From the NCBI RefSeq assembly GCF_009707865.1, contig NZ_WMBA01000019.1:1-64000 (forward strand): DNA of 64,000 bases. The letters are read 5' to 3'. The notes under the pieces were generated by a model that saw nothing but the letters and a program-made list of their open reading frames with translations, ran no database searches and was not told the DNA's origin. The DNA comes from Amycolatopsis pithecellobii (GTDB taxonomy: Bacteria > Actinomycetota > Actinomycetes > Mycobacteriales > Pseudonocardiaceae). Shown here piece by piece: positions 39,395 through 47,800 of this stretch (position 1 is the stretch's first letter; each line of letters begins with the position of its first letter). Position numbers and translations under genes: made by a program.

Positions 39395-39423
39395 ACCAAA
39401 CGTACAGACCAAGGAGAAAACTC

Positions 39424-40059
39424 TTGTACACCACCGGAATCCTCGGCGCCGGCCGAGTGGGCGCCACGTTGGCCGGCAAGCTTGCCGAGGCCGGGCATGA
39501 TGTCACCGTCGGAACGCGGTCCGGGACGCGACCGGACCATTGGTCTGGACCGCAAATCACGTTCGCGGATCACGGAGAAACCGCACGGCGAGCCGAGATC
39601 GTCATCAACGCCACGCCCGGTGAGAGCACACTGGAACGGCTCACGGCGCTGCGCGAACCCTTGGCGGGCAAGCTCCTCATCGACATCTCGAACGCGACCC
39701 GGCACGGTGCCGACGGCATGCCCGGCGGCCTTCTCTATCCCGACGCGAGCCTGGCGGAGCACCTGCAGGACGCGCTTCCCGCCACCCGGGTCGTCAAGAC
39801 GCTGAACACCATGCTGTTCACCGTCATGGCCGAGCCGCGCAGCCTGTCCGTTCCGCCGACGGCCTTCCTGTCCGGCAACGACCCGGACGCCAAGAAGGTG
39901 GTCAGCGGCCTGCTGGGCGATCTCGGCTGGGAATCCTCGTGGCTCCTGGATCTGGGCGACGTCAGCACCGCCAGGGCCACGGAAGCGTTGATACTGCTTG
40001 TGCCCCATGTCATCCGCAGCCGGGGCTTCGCGCCGTTCGCCTTCGCGCTTGCCAGTTGA
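39424..40059 (+). CDS. NADPH-dependent F420 reductase-like protein
   Basis: 211 residues from a TTG seven bases after AAGGAG. GILGAGRVGATLAGKLAEAG is the Rossmann NADP site, and VTVGTRSG has the Thr/Arg pair that binds the 2'-phosphate. NATPGESTLERL and KTLNTMLFTVMAEP are family blocks. Relatives reduce F420 with NADPH or act on unknown substrates. Forms a probable operon with the IMPase-like gene. Confidence 0.83.
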   Translation: MYTTGILGAGRVGATLAGKLAEAGHDVTVGTRSGTRPDHWSGPQITFADHGETARRAEIVINATPGESTLERLTALREPLAGKLLIDISNATRHGADGMPGGLLYPDASLAEHLQDALPATRVVKTLNTMLFTVMAEPRSLSVPPTAFLSGNDPDAKKVVSGLLGDLGWESSWLLDLGDVSTARATEALILLVPHVIRSRGFAPFAFALAS

Positions 40060-40109
40060 CCTGTCGAGCGTGGCACGATAGGTCATCAATACCGGGGGAC
40101 AGGTGAGCT

Positions 40110-41567
40110 ATGTCTGGATGGGAATTTGCCACGCTGCGTGATCAGGTGGCGGCTCTGCAGGCCAAGACCATCTCGGCGGTCGAACTGCTCGAGTTGACCA
40201 TCGCGCGGATCGAAAAGTTCGACGACAAGATCAACGCCATGGTCGTGCGAGATTTCGACCGCGCCCGGGCCGCTGCGGAGCAGGCCGATGCGGCCCTGGC
40301 GCGCGGTGAGGGTGCACCGCTACTCGGCGTTCCGGTGGCGGTGAAGGAATCCTTCAATATCGCCGGCCTGCCGACCACCTGGGGTATTCCCGATGCCGAG
40401 GGCTGGGAGCCTGCCGAGGATGCGGTGCTGGTAGCGCGAGTCAAGGCCGCGGGCGGGGTGGTCATCGGCAAGACCAATGTGCCGCACACCATGCAGGACT
40501 GGCAGTCCTACAACGACATCTACGGGACGACCAATAATCCCTGGGATGTGGCGCGCTCGCCCGGCGGCTCGTCCGGCGGCTCGTCCGCTGCGCTCGCGGC
40601 GGGGTATGTCTCGCTCGCGCTCGGCTCAGACATTGGCGGATCGCTGCGGGTACCAGCGCATTTCTGCGGCGTCTTCGGGCACAAGCCATCACTCACGCTG
40701 TTGCCGGGGCGTGGACACGTGCCGCCGCGGACGCCCGCGCTGCCTGCTCCGCCAGACCTTTCCGTGGTTGGCCCCATGGCGCGGAGCGCAGCCGACCTGA
40801 CGGCGGCGACCCTGCTGCTGGCGGGCCCCGACGAGGTCGACGCGGTGGCCTACAAGCTGACGCTGCGACCGCCGCGCAGCATGGAGTTCGGCGGTTTCCG
40901 GGTGCTGGTCATCGACAGTCATCCGCTGTTGCCGACAGCCGCCGTCATCCGCGATGGTTTCGACCGGGTCGCTCAAGCGCTGGAAAAGGCCGGTGCCGCG
41001 GTCGCCCGGCACAGCACACTGCTGCCCGACCTCACGCAGATCGCCAAGACTTACGTGACGCTGCTGACCTCGAGGTCCGGCGCGGATATGTCCCCCGGCG
41101 CCTACCGTGCGCTGCAGGCCGCTGCCGCCGATATTCCGCCGGACACCGACACGCTGGAGGCGACCATGCGTCGAGGGTTCGTGGCCAGCCATAGCGACTG
41201 GATCAAGGCAGATCGGGTCCGCATCGGTCTCGCCGAGAGGTGGCGGCTCCTGTTCGAGGAATTCGACGTGGTGCTGTGCCCCGTCACACCGACACCGGCC
41301 TTCCGCCATGACCATTCGGACAGGGCCACCCGCACGATCGAGATCGACGGCACGACATACCCCTACGATTATCAATTGGTCTGGCCGAGTGTTGCCACGT
41401 TGACAGGGCTGCCGTCCACCGCGGTACCGATCGGGCGTTCCCCGCAAGGGCTGCCCTACGGCATGCAGGTCGTCGGCCCGTATCTCGAAGACCGCACAAC
41501 GTTGCGGTTTGCCGAGTTGATCGAGCGGGATTTCGGCGGATTCAGCCCACCGCCCGGTTTCGCATAG
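40110..41567 (+). CDS. Amidase
   Basis: 485 residues of the amidase-signature family. The catalytic Lys79 is in GVPVAVKESFNIAGL, the cis-Ser154 in SPGGSSGGSSAALAAG, and the nucleophile Ser178 in GSDIGGSLRVPAHFCGVFGH. It hydrolyses an amide (aryl or fatty amide, or glutamyl-tRNA type in GatA); the lack of gatB/gatC nearby and the length suggest a stand-alone enzyme. The start ATG 40110 has GGGGGACAGG before it. Confidence 0.92.
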   Translation: MSGWEFATLRDQVAALQAKTISAVELLELTIARIEKFDDKINAMVVRDFDRARAAAEQADAALARGEGAPLLGVPVAVKESFNIAGLPTTWGIPDAEGWEPAEDAVLVARVKAAGGVVIGKTNVPHTMQDWQSYNDIYGTTNNPWDVARSPGGSSGGSSAALAAGYVSLALGSDIGGSLRVPAHFCGVFGHKPSLTLLPGRGHVPPRTPALPAPPDLSVVGPMARSAADLTAATLLLAGPDEVDAVAYKLTLRPPRSMEFGGFRVLVIDSHPLLPTAAVIRDGFDRVAQALEKAGAAVARHSTLLPDLTQIAKTYVTLLTSRSGADMSPGAYRALQAAAADIPPDTDTLEATMRRGFVASHSDWIKADRVRIGLAERWRLLFEEFDVVLCPVTPTPAFRHDHSDRATRTIEIDGTTYPYDYQLVWPSVATLTGLPSTAVPIGRSPQGLPYGMQVVGPYLEDRTTLRFAELIERDFGGFSPPPGFA

Positions 41568-41658
41568 TCGTGGATCGTGGGGCCGACGATATCTGTCACA
41601 GCCAGAAGACAGTGATTCACCAACCCTGGCGTGCTTGCGCTCGATGCGCTGGTGTCCC

Positions 41659-41689
41659 GTCGCCGCGGCACCACCTCCGTCGCGGCGAC
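41659..41689. terminator. Hairpin after amidase gene
   Basis: GTCGCCGCG and CGCGGCGAC are perfect 9-bp arms with a 13-nt loop, about 90 bp beyond the amidase stop. No other feature is seen in the 240-bp gap before the Tc operon, which must hold its promoter. Confidence 0.5.
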
Positions 41690-41807
41690 GAGTAACCCCA
41701 TTGGCTGAATAAGGCCAGCGCCGTAACGGCCGATCCCGCGGACCCGATCTCATGGGCGATCAGCGACATTTCGGATGCACGCGTGATTCGCCGGGAAGGT
41801 GCCGCAC

Positions 41808-42515
41808 ATGATCGTCATCGTCGCCGCGAGGACGGACGCCAGCGCGTCCGCGCTCGCCCGGCGATGGCCGCGGGATGCCGCGCGGGTGCTCACGGCTGAC
41901 GACCTTGCCTCGCCGGGTTGGCGCGTCTCGGGCGGAAACCCCGCCACGGACCGGGCTGTGGTGCAGGGTGACATCGTGCCGGTGCACCGGATAACCGGGG
42001 TCCTGACGCGAATTCCCGCCATCACCGAGGGGGAATTGCCGGTACTGGCGCCGGAGGACCGGAGCTACGCGGCCGGGGAGATGACCGCGTTCCTGTCCTA
42101 CTGGCTGTCCTCTTTGGACTGTCCAGTGCTGAACCGGCCCAGCGCCGCCGGGCTGTGTGCGCCCGGCTGGCGAAGCGAGCAGTGGGTGCACACCGCCGGC
42201 AAGCTGGGCCTTCCGGTGCGGGCACGGCAGCGGCGGGTGCCCGCGTTCGACCCGGCGCGGCCCCCTCCCCACCCGGACCGGCCCGGTGAGCAGGTCACCG
42301 TGACCGTCGTCGGGGACCGGTGTGCCGGCGCCGAAGACGAAACTCTGCGGGGCTGGGCTCGTACCTTGGCCGCGGCGGCCGGTGTCGACCTCCTGTCCGT
42401 GGTGTTCAGCCGGCCCGGCCCGGCTTTCGTGGACGCCCATCCGTGGGTGGACCTGCACGACGAGGACACGGCCACGGCGATCCTCGACCACTTCACCGCG
42501 GGACGGCGACCATGA
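41808..42515 (+). CDS. Unknown protein, first gene of ATP-grasp/Tc operon
   Basis: 235 residues, ATG 41808 behind GGGAAGG. It starts MIVIVAARTDASASALARRW, PRDAARVLTADDLAS and has DRAVVQGDIVPVHRITGVLT, SSLDCPVLNRPSAAGLCAPG and VDLHDEDTATAILDHF. The N-terminal strand-helix order and the LNRPSA segment recall the pre-ATP-grasp part of RimK/MvdD-type ligases (compare VVNRPSAMASNSS in the next gene), but no ATP-binding part is present. It may be a partner or a decayed duplicate of the ligase. Its TGA overlaps the start of the ligase gene (ATGA). No function assigned. Confidence 0.6.
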   Translation: MIVIVAARTDASASALARRWPRDAARVLTADDLASPGWRVSGGNPATDRAVVQGDIVPVHRITGVLTRIPAITEGELPVLAPEDRSYAAGEMTAFLSYWLSSLDCPVLNRPSAAGLCAPGWRSEQWVHTAGKLGLPVRARQRRVPAFDPARPPPHPDRPGEQVTVTVVGDRCAGAEDETLRGWARTLAAAAGVDLLSVVFSRPGPAFVDAHPWVDLHDEDTATAILDHFTAGRRP

Positions 42516-43435
42516 TCATGCTGTGGGGCCTGCTGGAAGACGGTCCGCTCGCGCGTGTTTATCAAGAGCTACAACACGATGACGCGCCCGTCGTCTTCGT
42601 CGACCAGCGGGACGTGCTGCACAGCGAAATCGCGCTCGACGTGGGCGCAACGATTTCCGGCACCGTTCGGGTCGCGGGCCGGACGGTCGATGTCGAAGAA
42701 GTGACCGCCGCGTATTTGCGCCCGTACGACTCATGGCGCATCGGTGCGGTCGCCCGCGCGGGCCGCGACAGCGCGGAATGCCGGCACGCGCTCGGCTTTG
42801 ACGACACCCTGTGGCTTTGGGCGGAGCTGACCTCGGCCCGGGTGGTGAACCGGCCCAGTGCGATGGCGAGCAACAGCTCGAAACCCCGGCAGGCCATGAC
42901 GATCTCAGCACACGGGTTCGGCGTCCCCGACACGCTCATCACCACCGACCCCGACGCCGCCAGAGCGTTCCAGGCGGATCACGGCACCGTCGTGTACAAG
43001 TCCGTGAGCGGGATCCGCAGCATCGTGTCGCGGCTGGGGCAGGAGCACGACGATCGCCTGCAGGACGTCGCGTGGTGCCCGACGCAGTTCCAGCAGTACG
43101 TACCCGGCGACGACTACCGCGTCCACGTGGTGGGCGATGAGGTGTTCGCCACCCGCATCCAGTCGGCCGCCGACGACTACCGGTACGGCTCGAAGCAGGG
43201 CGCCACCGTCGCCATGGAACCGGTGATCCTGCCGCCCGAATGGGCCCAGCGCTGCCGTGCGCTCGCCGCCGATCTGGACTTCGCGCTCGCCGGTATCGAT
43301 CTGCGGCTCACGCCGGACGGCGAGTGGTACTGCTTCGAAGTGAATCCCTCGCCAGGGTTCACTTTCTACGATCGGCGCGGGCAGGGCATCGGCCGCGCGG
43401 TCGCGGGGCTGCTCCGCGAGGAGCCGGCGCGATGA
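42512..43435 (+). CDS. RimK/microviridin-type ATP-grasp ligase
   Basis: 307 residues. The N-terminal part reads MIMLWGLLEDGPLARVYQEL, and VVNRPSAMASNSSKPRQAMT leads into the ATP-grasp core: VVYKSVSGIRSIVSRL (ATP-binding Lys), FQQYVPGDDYRVHVVGDEVF and GIDLRLTPDGEWYCFEVNPS with the Mg-binding Asp/Glu/Asn set. The family (MvdC/MvdD of microviridin and other graspetides, RimK) joins an Asp/Glu side chain to Lys, Ser or Thr, or adds amino acids to a C-terminus. No short precursor peptide is nearby, but the next gene ends in a long Lys/Asp-rich tail. Coupled by overlaps to both neighbours. Confidence 0.85.
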   Translation: MIMLWGLLEDGPLARVYQELQHDDAPVVFVDQRDVLHSEIALDVGATISGTVRVAGRTVDVEEVTAAYLRPYDSWRIGAVARAGRDSAECRHALGFDDTLWLWAELTSARVVNRPSAMASNSSKPRQAMTISAHGFGVPDTLITTDPDAARAFQADHGTVVYKSVSGIRSIVSRLGQEHDDRLQDVAWCPTQFQQYVPGDDYRVHVVGDEVFATRIQSAADDYRYGSKQGATVAMEPVILPPEWAQRCRALAADLDFALAGIDLRLTPDGEWYCFEVNPSPGFTFYDRRGQGIGRAVAGLLREEPAR

Positions 43436-44832
43436 CGGGCACGGTGCCGCCCCGGCTGTTCGGGCCACGGATGGCGGTCTGGGGCTATTTCCCGTTCGAC
43501 AACCGGGTGGTGACCGCCGACGGGAAACGTGCGACGTGGGAATGGGCGATGTCCCAATGGGACGAGGTCGCCAGGGCCGGGCACGCGGTCCGGCTCGTCG
43601 TCGCGGAGCAGGCCTACTCCCGGTTGGACACGAACGCTCGCGTCGCCGATGCGAAAGCCCGGTTTTCCGCGTGCCGCGCGGCCGAGCAGCTCGTGTTCGG
43701 CCGGGTGTATGTGGCCGGCGGCAAGCTGCAGCCGGGGCAGCCGGGCGAGAAGTTCGACGACCCGCTCCGCCCTGGCCGCCAAGTACCCGGTGTCGCCGAC
43801 CAGATCGCAGCCTGGCACACCCTGTACGGCGACCAGATCGACGGTATCTACCTCGACTCGGGCCCGACCGCCTGTACCGATCCGTCGGTGGCCGGCGGCG
43901 ATCCGGTCATCCCGCGGAACTACCGCGCCTATGTCGCGGCGGCTCGCCCCTATTACGTGTTCGTGCAAGCCGCCCAGTACCCGGACGGCGAGGGCTGGCT
44001 GCGCGCGCTCGGCGCCGAATTCCTCGAGCTGTGGGAGGCCGGCGTCGCTCCGTACTCGACCAAGTTCGAGGCGAAGGACGCCTGCCATCCGGGGCAGAGC
44101 GGTGTCCTGCCCGCTTGGTGGGACGAGGACACGGCGCTGCGCTGGAGCCGGGTGCACGTCGTCGACGACTGCCGGGATTCGGCGACCATGAACACCATGG
44201 CGCGGCTCGCGATCGACCGCCGCGGCGCGTGGACGGTCTGGATCACCCGGCCGCGCAGGGACGACACCCTCGGCGCCGTCTACGACTCGCTTCCGCCCTA
44301 CTGGCTGGACGAAGTCGCGTTCTTCCGCCGCTACGCCGACGACGAGGACCGGGCCGCCAAGTCCACTAAGGACACACAGGACGAGAAGCGGTCCAAGGAC
44401 GAAGGCGACCAGAAAGGGCAGAAGGACGACAAGGACCACAAGGACGACCCCGACAACAAGGCCAGTAAAGACGACAAGGACGTCCCTGATCAGGTCAAAG
44501 ATGACAAGGACAACAAAGACAACAAAGAGGCGAAGGACAAGGAGGACGTCAAGGAGGACACCAAGGACGAGCCGGAGCTGACGGATAAGCAGCAGAAGGA
44601 CACCAAGGATTTCAAGGACGACGACGACAACCCCAAGCCGCTGGAAACGCTCAAGGACTCCGAGCTCGCGTTCAAGGTGCTGGAGACCGTCGGTCTCGAC
44701 GTGGCTTCGGCGCCGGTGGAACGACCCGAAGCCGAAGCCGGCCGCCCGCTCGGCAGGACCTTCATCCGGCCGCACGAACGTCCGGTGGTGGGGGAAAGCA
44801 TCGTCGCGGACCCTCCCGGATCGGAGGAGTGA
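43432..44832 (+). CDS. Spherulin-4-like domain protein with Lys/Asp-rich tail
   Basis: 466 residues. About 10-300 fit the spherulin-4/polygalactosaminidase-like barrel: MAVWGYFPFDNR, HTLYGDQIDGIYLDSGP (acidic residues at the strand end) and YRAYVAAARPYYVFVQAAQY. About 308-410 is a low-complexity tail of roughly 25 Lys and about twice as many Asp/Glu with some 16 Lys-Asp pairs (for example KDDKDHKDDPDNK). About 411-466 is a conserved-looking end (LKDSELAFKVLETVGLDV and GRTFIRPHERPVVG). There is no signal peptide. It overlaps the ATP-grasp gene (ATGA) and TcA1 (TGATG). The tail is the obvious target for the ligase; that is inference. Confidence 0.7.
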   Translation: MTGTVPPRLFGPRMAVWGYFPFDNRVVTADGKRATWEWAMSQWDEVARAGHAVRLVVAEQAYSRLDTNARVADAKARFSACRAAEQLVFGRVYVAGGKLQPGQPGEKFDDPLRPGRQVPGVADQIAAWHTLYGDQIDGIYLDSGPTACTDPSVAGGDPVIPRNYRAYVAAARPYYVFVQAAQYPDGEGWLRALGAEFLELWEAGVAPYSTKFEAKDACHPGQSGVLPAWWDEDTALRWSRVHVVDDCRDSATMNTMARLAIDRRGAWTVWITRPRRDDTLGAVYDSLPPYWLDEVAFFRRYADDEDRAAKSTKDTQDEKRSKDEGDQKGQKDDKDHKDDPDNKASKDDKDVPDQVKDDKDNKDNKEAKDKEDVKEDTKDEPELTDKQQKDTKDFKDDDDNPKPLETLKDSELAFKVLETVGLDVASAPVERPEAEAGRPLGRTFIRPHERPVVGESIVADPPGSEE

Positions 44833-47800
44833 TGACCAGCAGCGACCAGCCCGGTCAGTTCACTGTGGACGGTCAGGTCGTCTGCGCGGTACCGGCCGCA
44901 CTGGCGGAGTTGTTCGTCGAGATCGTCGACCGGAACGTCGGCGGTGACACCGATCTCGGCTCCGCGCGCACCGATGGCCTCGGCCGTTTCCGGGTCACTT
45001 TTTCCCACCGTGGCAAGGCGCAGCCCGATCTGCAGGCCCGCGTGCGGACCCAGGAGGGCGGCGCGGTCATCGGCGAATCCGACGTTCACTACAACGCCAC
45101 CAGCGGCGAAACGCTCGTCGTCGAGCTGCCGGCCGGCTCCGGTCCGGCGTCCGAATTCGACACGCTCACCGGCGCGCTGCGGGCGACCTTCACCGGGCCG
45201 CTCGCCGAAGTCGAGGAATCCGGCGCGCGCCAGGACATCACTTATCTGGCAGGCAAAACCGGCTGGGATGCCCGTGCCATCGCGATGCGCGTACTCGCCG
45301 ATCAGTTCAGTGTGGACAGTGGAGGAACGATTCCGCCGCCGCTGTACTACGCCTTGTTCCGCGCCGGGCTGCCCGCCGATCCGGCCACGCTGTACCGGGC
45401 CCATCCCGACTCGGCCGAACGCGCCTGGCGTACGGCCATCGAGCAGGGCGTGATCCCCGGCTTGCTCGAAGCACAGCTCGCGCAGGCGCGCGACTCGTTC
45501 AGCTCCCTGTCGGCCGAAAACACGCTCGCGCTCCGGGCCGTTCCCGGCACGTCGTCACTGGCCGAGCTGCTCGACCTGACGTTTCCCGGTGACCAGCAAG
45601 CGAAATCGACATTCGCCCGGCTCTACGACCTACACCGGCAGGATCCGGTTTCGCTGTGGGAGCACGTCGAGGAGACATTCGGCCGCCCGGCCACCGACGA
45701 TCTGCGCCTCAGCGGGCAGCTCGCCGCGCTGACGCTCAACAACGCACCGCTCGTGCGGGCACTGCGCGCCGCTGAGGAAAGCGCTTCCAGCGGAGGGCTG
45801 ACGGACCCGCTCGAACTCGCCCGGCGCGGCTACTTTCGCGCGGAACGATGGCGTGAGCTGCTGAGCGGCTCGATACCCGAGCAGGTGCGTGGTACGACGC
45901 CCGAACAGCGCGAAGCGCAGTATGCCGAGCTGATGGCCGCGCAGGTGCGGCTGAGTTTCCCGACCGCCGTCGTGGCCACTCGGATCGCCGACGGCGACCT
46001 GCTGGCCGCCACGCCCCCGCCGCTCCGTGCGGCCGTGCACGAGTTCCTCACCACCAATCTGGGCCGGTTCGAGCTCGGCGTCGAACCGGTCGAGCGCTTC
46101 CTCGACCGGAACCCGGAAGCCCGCGCGCGGACGGATACCGACGCGGTGCGGGAAATCAAGCGGGTCCAACGTGTTTACCAGCTCACTCCGCACGACGAGG
46201 CCATGCCGGTCCTGCTCGACCATGGCCTCGATTCGGCCTTCACCATCGCGGGGCACGACGAGCAGGCGTTCGTCGAAGCTCGTGCCGCGGATCTGGGCCC
46301 CGACGTCGCCCTTGCGGTGCACCGGCGTTCCCGGCAGATCTCGAACGCGGTGAGCAATATCGCGACCAGCTTCCTGACGTCGCGAATGGCGCCCACGCTC
46401 GGGGTCCGCAAAGACGCACCGATCCTGGGGCTGGTGAGCGACCCGTCGCCCGATCCCGCCTCCCGCACCCTCGCCGGGCTCTTCGGCGCGCTGGACCACG
46501 ACGCGTGTGAACAGTGCGAGTCCGTGCTCAGTCCGGCTGCCTATCTGGTCGATCTGCTGCATTTCCTGGACCGCCCGAACGGTTCGGCGAGCCCCCTCGA
46601 CACGCTGCTCTCCCGCCGCCCCGATCTCGCACACCTGCCCTTGACCTGCGAGAACACCAACACCGCCGTGCCCCATATCGACCTGGTCAACGAGACGCTC
46701 GAATACTTCGTCGCTCATGGGTTTTCCCTTTCCGGCTACGAAGGGCACGACACCGCCACCGGCGCGGACTCCGCCGAACTGCTCGCCGATCCGCGGTTTG
46801 TCGACGAGTCGGCCTACCGGACACTGGCCGGTGAGTTCTTCCCGCCACCGTTGCCGTTCCACCGCGCGCTCGAACGCAGCCGTCGCTTGTTCGACCAGCT
46901 CGGGATTCCGTTGCGGGAAGCCATGATCACCCTGCGGCAGCACGAAGGCGTCGAACGGGACGGGCACAGCTACGGCTGGCGCGACATCATGATGGAGGAG
47001 CTCGGCTTGTCGCGGGCCGAACATGGTGTGCTCACCGACGGCACCATCACCCTCCAGCAATTGCTCGGCTTTCCGCCCACGTCCACGGACGTCGTCGCGG
47101 CGATGTCAGTGGTCCGGACTTTCTCGGCGCGACTCGGTGTGTCCTATGCAGACATTGTGGAGCTGCTGCGCACACAGGTGCTGAACCCGGGCGGCGCGAG
47201 CTCGATCGTGCTCACCTCGGCGGGGGACGACGTGCCGTTCGAGGATCTCGAACTGCGCCGGGTGGACTCGAGCGGCACACGAAAGCCTGTGACACCAACG
47301 GATCTCGTGCGGATCGTCCGCTTCGTTCGGCTGTGGCGCAAGCTCGGCTGGACCATTGCGCAGACCGACGCGGCGCTCGTCGCCGTCCACCCGGCGGCCG
47401 GCGCTGTCGACCCGGCGACGGGACCGGACGAGGGCTGGCGCACGGCGTTGCTGCGGCTGGGTGTCGTCCATTCCGTCCTGCGCCGGCTCGCGCTGAACCC
47501 GGACACCGACCTGCTGAGCCTGCTCGCCTGCTGGGCACCGATCGGCACACACGGCCCGAGTTCCCTTTACCGCAGCCTGTTTTCCCGCGCCGGACAGGAG
47601 GATCCGGCGTTCGGCGCCGATGGCCTCGCCGGACCGGCGTCGCCATTGCTCGCCCACGAACCCGCTCTCTGCGCCGCGTTCGGCCTCACCGCCGAGGACT
47701 TCGCGCTGATCACCGACGCGCTCGGGTTCGACGCGGCCACCCCGCTCACGCTGGACAACCTCAGCGCCGTGTACCGTCGCGGATGGCTGGCCAGGGCCCT

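Noticed and set aside
44358-44660. The A-rich Lys/Asp repeat DNA as a possible CRISPR or minisatellite
   Set aside because: Units are irregular, in frame and coding; there are no spacers of constant length and no cas genes.
45630-47060. Long antisense open frames across the Tc genes (also 43366-44775, 47106-48929, 49272-50624, 51028-52761, 12533-14140)
   Set aside because: High GC at third positions leaves antisense frames open; products are low-complexity Arg/Gly/Glu/Pro with no family, and the sense genes are certain.
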